A DNA stretch of 64,000 nucleotides, from assembly GCF_037975245.1 (NCBI RefSeq), contig NC_092580.1, positions 33,352,501-33,416,500 on the forward strand, in the 5' to 3' direction. The first letter of the stretch is position 1. Each line of letters opens with the position of its first letter. The translations under genes were made by a program, and so were the position numbers. Below are positions 12,975 through 24,586 of the stretch, in pieces. This DNA comes from Apostichopus japonicus. Lineage: Eukaryota; Echinodermata; Holothuroidea; Aspidochirotida; Stichopodidae. The notes under the pieces are model-generated. The model had not been told where the DNA came from and did no database searches. It saw nothing but the letters and a program-made list of their open reading frames with translations.

Positions 12975-13209
12975 TTAATGTTTGTTTAAACTTTGTAATA
13001 TTGCACAAAACAAGGAAATATGTTGTTGCAATGCAAAGGGGAAGATGCATACACTCAACATAACTAACTTGAATAATAAAACATCCTACACAGGAGAAAG
13101 AAACAAAGACTTGGTAAATACAAACAAGGAAAGATGTCAACAATTAAGTACAGACAATGAAAGTATTACATAAAATAATAACTATGATATTAAGTAAATC
13201 AATAGGTAC

Positions 13210-14285
13210 TGTTGGTCCTTAGCTCAATTAAAAGAAAACTCGGAGGCATTATTTGGAGATCTGTTGTAGTGTAATGCGCCAACTTTAACAGCGTAGCGAT
13301 TAACTGAAGAGAGTAAAAATGAAGCAAAAGACATAAAAAATAAATTGCTACTAATCTCAATAAACTACCCCTTTAACTCTAGAGGACTTCCAAACTTACT
13401 ACCCCTTTAACTCTATAGGACTTCCAAACTCCCAAAAAACTGCATAGACCCAACATAATATAACCACGTAACAATATCCCTGAAAAATATGCATTGTGAA
13501 ATAGACCACCTTTGATATAAACCCTAGCCAAGTCTAAACTATAAACTTGATAAACCTCCAATTTCCCCACTGAATACCACAGTACTTAAAAACACATTCA
13601 CCCAGGCTTGCCCAGGAAAGCTTAACTAAACGAGAATATTAAAATAAACCCAAGCCCAATAAAAGTACATATACCCCTGCAAAAAACGATTGCGAAATAT
13701 CATCTCACCGAAACAATTTCCCCACCTCCACGTAAGAACCGAAAACGTAAGAACCTGAGCTGTAGTTCACAACCGTAAACTGGAAAAACAAAATACAATT
13801 ATGAATAAAAACACTGTAACATACACAATGTCAATCTCTAACCAAAACCTTGACACATCTTACAAAAACATAAAAACTGCACTGCAACCAAGTAATAAGG
13901 AACAATGATAAGTAAGTCCTAACGTTACACTTTGAATACAACAAGACATATATGCATTTAATATATAAAGTATAGGAATACACTGTCGTTACTATCTCCA
14001 TGAAGAAAGAGCAAAGTCACATGTACCAAAAAGAAACCTAGCAACCTCACAGAAAAACCCATACCCCAAGAAAGCTGTCAATAGACAATAAAATAAACAA
14101 AGGAAACTATAAACCCACCTAAACCTTTAAATTGCATAACCAAGCTGAGGAAACACCATCTGAAAACAGCAACAGCCCGAACAAGATGGCTGAAGTACGT
14201 CTAAGTTACACTCACTAAACACGAGGGCGCTATAAACCAATTGAAGGAGCAAAGACCAAACTGGAAATCAAATTTGGTCACAACA
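13210..14285 (-). repeat. 3' LTR of the BEL/Pao element, 1076 bp
   Basis: On the minus strand it begins TGTTGTGACC and ends GGACCAACA, so the tips are TGTTG...CAACA. Its inner edge is preceded by a polypurine tract (AGGGGGCGGGAG, about 14286-14297), as expected just before a 3' LTR. Short open frames inside are not genes. Confidence 0.88.
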
Positions 14286-14391
14286 CTCCCGCCCCCTAAA
14301 TTGCGACTCTAGCAATTTACCAACCAAAGTACAAATTTGAATAACAATCACAAGTAAACTACCCAAAAGAAGAAACTTATAAATTACGCAA

Positions 14392-17300
14392 TTATGACTC
14401 AACCAGAATACACAATTTGGCTACAGGTCTTTCTAACATCAAAGTCTTTGTCCTCACTTGGCACGACCTCACATTTCCCTTCTTATCCTTGGAAGTCGAT
14501 TCCACCAATCCCATCAGCCAACTGTTTCTGGGTACAGACTTATCAACAATCAGTACAATATCTCCAACCTGCACATTTCGTCTTTGCCGTTGCCACGTTG
14601 CTGAAGAGTGACTATATACTCCCTTCTCCAACGGGACCAGAAAACGTCTACCAAGTATTGTGCTTGTCGCCATCGTTTTCTGGCATAAATGTCTTTCTGC
14701 TCAAAAACACCTGGAGAAGCCAACCATTTAGCTTGTGGATTCATCAGCATATTTGGAGTCAGTGGTGTCAAATCATCGGGATCTGGTGACGTTGTCGTAA
14801 GAGGTCTGCTGTTCAAGATATTTTCAGCTTCACAAAATACTGTATTGAGTTGATCATCATCAACTGTACGAGGCTACTCTTTCATAAGACTGTATAGGAT
14901 CTTGCGAGTTGTTCTTATCATTCTTTCTCACACACCACCAAAGTGGGAACCTGCCGGAGGGTTGAAGAACCACTCAATTCCTCCTGAACATAGTGTGCTC
15001 GTCATCCTCGTTTGGTCAACCTTCTCGAGCATTTGTTTCAGCTCCCTTTCAGACCCAACCAAGTTAGTACCATTGTCAGATCTGATGCTTTTAATTGGGC
15101 CTCTTCTCGCCAGAAATCGTCTAATGGAATTGATGCATGCATCAGTGTCCAAGGAATGGGCAACTTCCAAATGTACTGCTCTGGAAGAAAAGCAGGTGAA
15201 AATCACACCATAACGTTTCACTTCAGACCGCCCCCTACGCACCATCAAGGGACCAAAATAGTCCATGCCACAGTGAGTGAAAGGTGATAATTCTGCTTCA
15301 ACTCTGTTGCTTGGTAAATCTGCCATCAGTTGCTCGCAAGGTTTAGCTTGGTACTTTCGACAACTGACACAATTCCTGGCCACTGCCTTTGCTAACTAGC
15401 TTCCTCCATAAATCCAAAATTTCTCCCTTAACTTAGCCAGAATGCTACTTCTTCCCAAGTGGCCGACTGCAGAATGCGCATCTCGCACAATCAGAACTGT
15501 GACTTGCGACGCTTTCGGTAGAACCATTGGGTGCTTTGTTCCATAGGGCAAGTCAGCTTTACTAAGTCTACCCCCAATGCGGATGACTCCCTTGGCAGTT
15601 AGCATAGGAGAATACTTAAACAGAGGACTTCCTCTAGCCACAACGTTCCCATTCGACAGAGCTTCTATCTCCTCTGAGTACACCTTTCTTTGAACATCCT
15701 TTACAATGGCTGTTTCACTTTCATCTAACAGTTTAGGAGTCAATCGCTGAATACCTTCAAATTCTCCTGTTGATCTACCAATCAATTTCAAGAACTTCTT
15801 CGTTGCCAAGCAAACCCAAGCCATTACTCTCCTTAAAGTCAACCAATTGGATATCCTTGTCACTAAGACATCTGTAACGGTAGGCTCTTCGCACCTCAGA
15901 GATGCGCAGCTCACCTTCACTTCTGGATCACCTTCTTCCATGCTCCTAGCAATTATCTGTTTTGGCCACTCTGATTCTTTCTTCCTTAAGAAGTGTGGTC
16001 CACCAAACCAAATACTGTTGTTAAATATGCTTGTCGTCTTAACACCTCTAGACGCTAGGTCGGCTGGGTTCATCTTGGTAGCCACATGGTGCCACTGGGA
16101 TGGAGTGGACGCTTCTCTGATGACCTGAATACGATTTGCCACAAAGGTATGATACCTTGCTTTATCATTAGAGATATATCTCAGTACGGCTGTACTGTCT
16201 GTCCAGTATAGAACCCTGTCGATCTTTAAGTCTATCTCCCTCTGCACAATAGCAGCCATTCTCAGAGCCAAAGTAGCAGCAGTGAGCTCTAGCCTGGGAA
16301 TGGTTATTTTCTTCAGAGGGGCTACCCTTGCCTTTGCAAACACGAAAGAACAGTGCAGGTCACCAACGCAATTAGTCTGCCTTAGATATATTACACATCC
16401 ATAACCTCACTGGCATCAGCAAAAACGTGTAGGTCTCTGGATGTTACCTTGCCAAATTGTTCTGGTACATAACATCGAGGAATGTTAATTCCTTCCAAAT
16501 CTTGGATGTTTGTCTTCCATAGCTCCCATTTCTTAAGCACCTCTTCTCCTGGTTCGTCATCCCAACCAACTTCCAGCTTACAGGTCTCTTGTAGTATGGA
16601 CTTTGCTGGAACTAGCAGTGGAGCTATGAATCCCAAGGGATCATAAATTGAGCTAACCACTGAGAGAATTGTTCTCCTAGTAGCCTTAACCTCCTTGATC
16701 CTGCTCTTAAACTGGAAGACATCTGTCTCTGCATTCCACAACACTCCCAAAGTTCTTTCTGTGGGAAGTTGAGAGGATTCCAAATCTAGATCCCTCAATT
16801 CTTTAGCCCTGTCTTCCAAGGGTATCTCTCGCAAGACTTCTCTCCTATTGCTGGACCATTTAGTCAGATTGAAGCCTCCTCCTTCACACAAAGACTTTAA
16901 CTCCTTAACCAGCTTAATGGCATCTTTGACAGATTCTACTGATTTCAGCCCATCATCCATGTAGAAGTTGTTATGCAGTGTGGTCACTGCTTGAGAACTA
17001 ACTCCGCGTATGTTATCTGTGCCAGCTCTCCTTAGACTAAAGATGGCACTTGATGGGGCAGACACAGCTCCAAACAAATGAACTCCCATGCGATAAGCCT
17101 GTGGCATTTGATTTCTGTCTCCATCTGGCCACCAAAGAAATCTTAATAGATCTCGTTGGCTTTCTGGCACCTTCACCTGGTAAAACATGCATTCGATATC
17201 ACTGGAAAAGGCCACAGGATACTCTCTAAATCTCATTAGTACCCCATGGAGGTTGTTCATCAGGTTGGGTCCAGGAAGCAAAACATCATTTAAAGATGCT

Positions 17301-18165
17301 CCTCCATATTTAGCACCACAATCAAACACCACCCTTATTTTGCCTGGTTTCCTTGGGTGGTACACCCCATGATGAGGAATGTACCACTCCTTCCCTTCGG
17401 CTGGTTGACTTTCAGGAACCCTTTCGGCATATCCTTTGCTTATCACATCTTCCATAAAGGTGACATAATCTGCCTCAAACTCGGGCAGCTTCTCCATTTT
17501 ACTCCCCAGACTCTTCATCGCCATTTGCTTGTTATTAGGCAACTTAACCTGTTGATGCCGTAGTGGAAGATTTACTTGATAATGTCCATTGACCATTTTG
17601 CAAGAACTTTCCATCTGCTCCATGAACTGCTTATCTTCCCACGACCACTCCTTCTTATCCTCAACAGCCTTCTCAGGGAAATCATGATTCAGGCTTTCTC
17701 TGAACATATTCTCCAAGTTGCTGTCAGCCTGGATGAAGTTACTCGAGATCGCTCCAGTACTTTTACGCTTCACTCCCCATGCAACCCATCCTAGAGGGGT
17801 CTTGGTGGCATATGGACTACCCAAGGGGCCTGTCTTGACCTCACTTGGAGCATATGCGGCTGGTACATTATTACCAATCAACAAATCAATACTGTGGACA
17901 TTGCTCAGGCTAGGCAGTTCTACGTCCCTCAAATGATCCCATGCTGCAATGTCCCTTTCATTTGGAATATGCCACTCTTCTACAGGCAAACTGGACTTGG
18001 TGAATACTTGGGGCAGATTCACTTGAACTCCGTCCCCACTTACTGCTTCAACCTTCAAGTCGGATATAACTCTGGTAGGTACACTACAGGGAGGCCCCAT
18101 CGACTTGATTGCAAGTACCGTACTCCTACCACCAGTTTCTAGCTTATCCGCTAGAGCTTCGGTGC
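14392..18165 (-). pseudogene. BEL/Pao pol, broken
   Basis: The reading starts inside the aspartic protease region (FCTEALADKL near 18160; the catalytic DTG/DSG is already deleted). The A17/RT region follows, with DCGAKYGGASLNDVL and catalytic YMDD at 16952-16963, then SSIYDPLGFIAPLLVPAK, the BEL/Pao signature. RNase H begins at HVFADASE near 16415, where a one-base frame break occurs. The frame resumes near 16380 through RLELTAATLALRMAA, then the HH-CC integrase zinc motif (GHLGRSS, then CVSC). Integrase core residues are visible at GMDYFGPL and SDNGTNLVGS. The C-terminal DUF5641-like region has FWSRWRREY and VQVGDIVLI in different frames (break near 14590). In-frame stops lie near 15394, 14925 and 14880. 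The first frame would start inside the LTR stub, which is not a natural start. Confidence 0.88.
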
Positions 18166-18167
18166 AG

Positions 18168-18218
18168 AACCAATTGAAGGAGCAAAGACCAAACTGGAAA
18201 TCAAATTTGGTCACAACA
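18168..18218 (-). repeat. 51 bp stub of the 5' LTR
   Basis: Identical to 14235-14285, the first 51 bp of the element's 3' LTR. At 18167 the sequence switches directly to pol. The junction has short identity (GGTT) between the LTR and pol sides. Confidence 0.9.
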
Positions 18219-18444
18219 GGTACCTAATGATAACATATTAAAAACTAAAATGGTTTTATTGTTTAGTAAAATCCCATCGCCACTTAACTCAAAAATTGAA
18301 CCCAAAAATTAAATGTTGATCTCAACAGTAAAATATTCAAAATCCTGCAAGTTTCAACAAAAATCAACTGTTAAAGGAGCTCCACAAACTCTCTTTAACT
18401 TTGAGAAGTTTACAGGTAGTGATAACTTTGATCACATGTCAACC

Positions 18445-18480
<36 letters not shown>

Positions 18481-20172
18481 AATTTTTACTGTTCAGTAAA
18501 AAGCCACCTTCATTTCATTAACTGTTGAACTCAAAAAGTATAATTTATGCCATAAAAATATTATCAGCCACGTAAAAACAAGACAACAAAACAGTAACAG
18601 GTCTGTAACACTGTAACACATTCAAATTAATTCAAGTGTTAATTAGGCTGCTAAGGAGATCCACAAACTATTCCATTTGTTTTATAGATGAAGGGTTTGA
18701 GGTACCTGTAAACAATTTTCACACATTTCATGTTACTGGTTGACGTGAATGAGGACTGTTGGAGGATACATACAATAAAACATACACAATATACACAACT
18801 TATTGCATGCACAATCAAACAAGCTTTACCCTAAAGAAGATAACATTACCTTGGTTCCAAGTAATGAACATCACTCAAAGGTGGGTATATGGCAGGTTCA
18901 TACCTCTCACTAATCTCTCTATCAAATCAAATGCACAGATTCTCTCATATCTTCACTTGGAATGTAGTTTACAATAACCCACTTAACACAAATGACTATG
19001 TATGTGGGTAATTCAACCCATGTTTTAATGGAGTAATGAAGAGGGTGTCATCAAGTTCTTTCCGGTTAAACAAGAAATCAAACTTTATTTCGGGACAACA
19101 CTACAGTCATGGTAATTTAACACCCATTTATATATTAGTTACAGTGTGTTTTAGTTTGGCTTCATGTTAAGGCATATACTGTAATGTAACAATAGTCTGG
19201 AACTTAACTTTAGAATCAATGTAGTGGAATGTATCATATGATGCTATCAACTGAAATGAAAACAAAAAATCACAGTTTGCATTCAGATCTTCTTAACATC
19301 TGAATGTTGGATCTTTTCAACCATACTTCCATAAATTTAAATTAATATCTGAATGTATTAATATAAATGGTCACTGAAATTGTGATTATAATTTAATTGG
19401 TTTGAAGTTTGTGATCCTTGTTTTTGCTGAACACAATGGGAGCCATTCTTCAATATTTATATTACACGTCCATCCCACCCCCCCTACACCCATTGGGATT
19501 TTTGACCCCCTATGACCTCTCAGGATGTACCTTTCTCATTATGATGATAGATTGACAAGAAAGGTGGGAATTTCTCTCATTTAGTCAGTGATTTTTACTG
19601 AAGATGAAATAAATATTAAGGAAGATTAAAAGGGCTATTTTATTGGCTTATTGAAGGGCAGAAAAAAAAAATCCAAACAAGTACAAGAGTGAATTTACAT
19701 ACCTACACAAATGTCAATGCTAGACAACACATTACTTCATGGAATGGTAGCATAATTGTTTGGGTTTGCTTAAAGCATGATCTGTATACTTCCTTCAGGA
19801 GGAATTATAGTCACCTACATAAACCCTGTTTGTCACACATTATAAGAGAATAATTAATATCGTGTCACCAACATCAACTAACGTCTACCTCAAACTGTCT
19901 TTACTGATACAGAAACACATCAAAATGTTTGCTAGAAGTGCCATTTAGTCTGAATCAAGTCAAGCTAGTATTATGTTTCATTTTTATTCTTGACTACCCA
20001 GTGATTTCTTGAACCTTTGAATTGCTGAAGGCCACTAGCATTGGTGCAACTATGGTCAAGTCAGTCCCCTGACACAGAGGGACATTCAAAATGTCGCCCA
20101 TGTTGTGACCTGGTGAATTTGGTCTGGTATGCATTGAAAGAATCATTTTAATTGCAATAATAAAAGACTTCA

Positions 20173-20300
20173 TTTAATCCTAAAGGTGACTTGATCAATT
20201 TTAAGGGTAGCTTGATCAACAGTAAGGGTAAATTGATCAATTTTAAGGGTAACCTGATCAATATCAAGGACAAGTTGGTCAGAAATGGGGTTATTGTTCA
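20173..20300. repeat. Tandem repeat, about 24 bp unit (TTGATCAA core)
   Basis: Five diverged units of the type AAGGGTAACTTGATCAATTT in tandem, each carrying TGATCA or a close variant. Confidence 0.8.
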
Positions 20301-20505
20301 TTCAAAAGGGTAAGTTGCTCAAAGATGTCAGCACCTTCTAACATTTCAATATGATGAGAGTGCTCTTCCACAAAGACTAGAACACACATGCACATAACCA
20401 TTGGCTTATGTATAGTTTCACATTTGACAGATCATGCAGATAACCATGTTGTGTTTCCTTTAATGTACCAAACAGATATAGGACCAACTCTGTCATGTGA
20501 CCTGA

Positions 20506-20615
20506 ATAATGCATCACATGACCCTAAAATGCATCACATGACCCTAATAACGCATCACATGACCTTAATAATGTATCACATGACCTTAATAATGCATCAC
20601 ATGACCCTCCATTAC
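20506..20615. repeat. Tandem repeat, about 21 bp unit (GCATCACATGACC)
   Basis: Five units of the type AATAATGCATCACATGACCCT. Each includes the E-box-like CACATG and ATGCATCA. Confidence 0.88.
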
Positions 20616-21430
20616 TGGCAACAGTGTCCACTTCGCCTGTCTCACTTTTCTTAACGTTTTTACTTCTATAAACATGAATAACTCATGCTGGCTATATGCT
20701 AGAATGCTGTTAGCTGTCTAAGGTGTAATTTTTGGGTTGTCTTTTACAAGGTCATTACTGTTGGCCCCCAATTTTAGTATGCAAAACTTGAAAAGTTTGT
20801 ACAAAATACATTTCTGGGAAGCAATGACTCTGCAATCTCTTCTCATATACTTACAAGTATTTAATTATAAGTTTATTAAAACTCAAATTCATCACCAACC
20901 TTCTAGAGGGTGGCACTAAAAATGGCTGCCTAAAGTGTGCCCATGAGTGACCATTTTTGGAAAGTCTAGCACATTTGGAGGAAAGACTGCTGATCTTCAT
21001 TATAAATGCATTACATGAGCACAAGAAGTTGCACTGACATTCTGTAATGACAAATTTTGTCCCATTTTGATATTTCTTTGGTTTTGAATTCCAAATTTTA
21101 GCAATATTCTAAATATAATCAACAGTTTCTGATATTAAATATGTACTCATAATTACTAAACAGCAAGAAATAGGAAGAGAAGAAATCTGAACATGGTTGA
21201 ACACTAAAAGCCACTAAACCTCTCTCACACCTGATCATTTTCTAATTTTAAATTCAACAATCTTATTCCAGTGATCACAAAACTTGATTGTTCTCAATAG
21301 AAACCCCTTCACACACACACATTCTTAACATTCTCAGTAAATAAGTATTTAAGGCAGCTTGTAAAACAACTGCTCGACTCAAGGCACTTAACACATCTCA
21401 TCTACCAATTCTACATATCTCAAATGTGAC

Positions 21431-23848
21431 TTAAACTTTGGACACCTCCCTTTGTTTCCCGTTTGGCAAAGTTTCTGCAGGTGGTGCCGGTTTGGGTTGT
21501 GGCTGACTGTATGTGAATATAGCTATTAGAACTAGACCAGCACCGACGCAGAACTGTAAGTTAATCGTGAAACCAAAGAGGTACACGGAGACTACCGTCG
21601 ATATGATGATACTGAGAGAAGTCGCGAAGCCTTTCAGAATGTTATCCGCATATTTGACTACCACCGCTTCCAAGAGGCCTCCAAAGGCTTGTAACCCTAT
21701 CACGGTCCAGACGTACTTGGTGTAACCAAAGAAAAATCCCTTCTCCATGATATCGTCGCCATCTTTCATCCACATCCCAATCAGACCAAAGAATACGCCA
21801 AAGAGACCCAACTGTACATTACGTAACCACAGCGATGCCGACGAGCCCTTCAGAATCTTCTCAAAATAGACACCGGCAAATCCGGAGCTACAGTAATACA
21901 CGAGACTAGGACAGCTACCATTCCTGTGTAAGCACTCTGACTCTGCGATGTCTTCTCTTGGGCAGCTTTAGTAGGGTCGCTGGGCTGAATCTGGAAACGG
22001 GGAGGTAAACAAGAATTCAAGAATAGTTCCAGACCAGAGCTAAATGTAATGCAAACTAGTATCATTTCTCTCTTTTTGCAAAATACAGAATATTGGAAGT
22101 CCAAACAAGTAGTATCATAGAAATAAAACAGAAATAGAGAAAAAAAAAACTTGATAGAAATTTAAATGGTATTCAACATTTCCAACAACTCTTTTAAAAC
22201 TCCTAAACCATTCCATAAAGTGCTTGCTTAGATGTTCCAACAATCTACACCTTGTATGAGTTTATCTGACCCTCACATATGAAAAAGAGGGACTTTTTTG
22301 TTGTTGTTGTTGAGTATTTGAAATGTCAACATGAAGGTGGGTGCCACTGGGTGGAAGGGATGGGGGAGGTGGGGGTGTGGGGTGTCAACACCGATGACCT
22401 TTAAGGAATTTCAGGAATAAGGTCCATGTAGAATTAGCCATCAAACAACAAGGATTTTCTTGACAGTGAGACTTGGTTGAAGAAACAGGAGATAAAGCTG
22501 GTATTCTGTTGGATTTAACTGATATCAAGAACTCAAGAAAGAAGCTGAGGACTGTCAGATGAGAAAACTCTCTTTAGATGAAATCTGTCTGTATATATAA
22601 CCATTAACTCTGTCCTAGGTCTGATCGCACACAGGTATTCTTTTCCACCGCCAAGCTGTTCTTATTTCTTCCTTTAGAATAGATATTTACAGAGGGAGAG
22701 AAGCACAGAGAGAAGCATAACCAATAGTGACAGATTACCAGCCATAATAACTCAGCCACCCGAGAGTCGAACCTCGGGCTCGGAGCATGGATCAGAAGCT
22801 GAATTTCAGTTAGCCGTTTAAGACAGCTATGTCTGAACGAGGAACAATTTAAAATGTTTGGGCCGGATTTCCTTCTCTGTGTATGAATTTGTAGCTTACC
22901 TGTACAATTGCTACACCGACAAAGAGTAGGAGAAGTGCTAACCACTGCATCTTAACCAGTCTCTTCCCTAACAAAAGCACACAGAACAGGGCAGTTGTTA
23001 AAATCTTCAGTTGATAAGACACCTGAAAAGAAAGAAACAAGTGTACTTTAAGTTTTTTTCACTGTTATTATTGTGAGTAAAAAGGCAAAGGAATTTTAAA
23101 GATAGAACTGGATCTGAATCAGTGATGTCAGGAATACAAGCCTGGCATTAAGCAATAATAAGTAGTCATTTTACTAATGATAGTAATATTTTATATTTAT
23201 ATTTTACTTGTACTGTTACTGTACTTGTACTGTTACTGTACTTGTACTGTTACTGTACTTGTACTGTTACTGTACTTGTACTGTTACTGTACTTGTACTG
23301 TTACTGTACTTGTACTGTTACTGTACTTGTACTGTTACTCTAAGTAGTTAATGTACTTGTACTGTTACTGTACTTGTACTGTTACTGTACTTGTACTGTT
23401 ACTGTACTTGTACTGTTACTGTTGTTACTGTACTTGTACTGTTACTGTACTTGTACTGTTGTTACTGTACTGTTGTTACTGTACTTGTAATGCACTGTTA
23501 CTGTACCTGAAATGTTGCTGCACTGAGGTTTGAAACAGCCACAAAGAGCAGGTTGTTTTGAATGGTATAAATACCAGATGGAATGGCTAGTTTGAATGTG
23601 TCTCTGGCTTCCGTGACAATACCATGCCAAAGGTAATTCAAATATTCCTTCACGTTTCCTCCCTTTTGAATGAAAATCATACAGAGGCAGGTCGACATCT
23701 TGACAAACTCTGTCACAATGACCGTTGTGGTTGAAAAGTAGTTTCCCAGCTTGTGTTCTTGTGTATCGCATCGTCAGAATCAGGGAGGCATTCTGAAGAA
23801 CTAGCAGGACCAGGCTGATGTACTTGATGTTACAAAACCAATGTTTCT
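21431..23848 (-). CDS. SLC35A2: SLC35A2-like UDP-galactose transporter, first exon missing
   Basis: Golgi nucleotide-sugar antiporter of the SLC35A group, closest to the UDP-galactose translocator: LKGSS..LWLRN.QLGLFG and GFFFGYT.Y.W match A2 rather than A3. Exons: 23848-23507 ([18 protein letters not shown], then [18 protein letters not shown]), 23022-22900 ([13 protein letters not shown] to GVAIVQ, 41 codons) and 21990-21431 ([31 protein letters not shown], stop TAA at 21431-21433). Many hydrophobic helices are visible, as expected for a ten-helix transporter. Exon 23848-23507 begins two bases into a codon, so an upstream exon must exist; none is found before the last COPG exon. Two frame breaks lie in conserved sequence: one extra G in a GGG near 23747 (after TRTQAG) and a break near 21905 just before CSSGFAG. 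The first looks like a sequencing indel. Whether the locus is a live gene therefore depends on read evidence. SLC35A3 is the alternative, less likely. Confidence 0.85.
23213..23506. repeat. 17 bp minisatellite abutting a splice donor
   Basis: About sixteen copies of a TGTACTGTTACTGTACT-type unit in the intron between SLC35A2 exons, with some shorter variants. It runs right up to the donor of the exon ending at 23507. Confidence 0.92.
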
Positions 23849-24586
23849 CTATAGAAAAAAAAGAAAATAATATGCAATATTATTTACTTTATATGTAAAT
23901 GGTGGTTTACTGATAATCTTTGCTAAAAGTGTCCACCCCCCGTTCCCCCCCTCCCCATCTACCTCATTCCCAACTCTTCTACCCAATTCTACCCAAGTAA
24001 GAACATTAACTTGTTAATACATCACCAAAAGCAAATTGGCTTAACCCTCCATCAAAGCATATAGAGAATAAAGTTTATATCAAAGCTTCTTGTACAAATT
24101 ATGAAGTAGTTAAAATTAATATGGAATGCGAGGATGTTAGAATTTGGGAAGGTATTACACGTATTGCATTTATAAACGATTAGACCAATCATCACCAAAA
24201 ATTGGTTGACATCTTTCCAAAGAAGGAATAAAGGAATGAGGTAGCCAGTACATCATATAAATCTTAACATAATTGGTATCACCTCATAAACATGCTTTAT
24301 TAAAGTTTACTCTAGAGGCCGAAAAAAGCGACATGCTTCCCACTTTTTTTTCTCTCTTGCAATGGAAGCGAACAAAAACTGAAGATTGAATGGATTTGCT
24401 CATTTAGTGCTGAAAGTGCATTTGCAAATTACCCCTCGGCCGGGGGGGGGGGGTGGAATTCACTGGGGTTAAGAAAAAGAAGGTAACTTATTTAATTAGA
24501 ATTTCCACCCAGATCAGTTACAATTGTAGTGAACATGTGTCATAATTAAAAACATAGAAACATCAAAATTAAAAACAAAATCTTAC
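23849..24586. other. Gap between SLC35A2 and COPG exons
   Basis: AT-rich sequence with a G-run of 13 at about 24440. I searched the minus strand for the expected next COPG exon (DSPLFDFIES-like) and for a short SLC35A2 first exon ending one base into a codon, and found neither. Confidence 0.5.

Larger units (their letters stand above)
13210..18218 (-). mobile_element. BEL/Pao LTR retrotransposon, 5'-deleted
   Basis: A 5 bp target duplication GGTAC flanks the element at 13205-13209 and 18219-18223. Read on the minus strand, the downstream LTR (14285 to 13210) is complete, while the upstream LTR is only its first 51 bp (18218-18168), joined straight into the protease region of pol. The primer-binding site, gag and the start of pol are absent. 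Pol order (protease remnant, RT, RNase H, zinc-binding and core integrase, C-terminal DUF5641-like) and the A17-type RT/RNase H linker are those of BEL/Pao. The coding part has stops and frame breaks, so the copy is dead. Its insertion site is otherwise plain AT-rich intergenic DNA. Confidence 0.9.
18224..21430. other. Intergenic, repeats only
   Basis: No exon recognised. It contains a poly-A run of about 33 at 18447-18479 and the two short tandem arrays listed separately. It should hold the SLC35A2-like 3' UTR just below 21431. Confidence 0.5.

Noticed and set aside
14394-14789. Plus-strand open frames opposite the BEL pol
   Set aside because: They are antisense shadows of the minus-strand pol, which has clear integrase and DUF5641-like motifs.
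23351-23533. Cys/Tyr-rich plus-strand frame (YLYCYC repeats)
   Set aside because: Pure translation of the 17 bp minisatellite.
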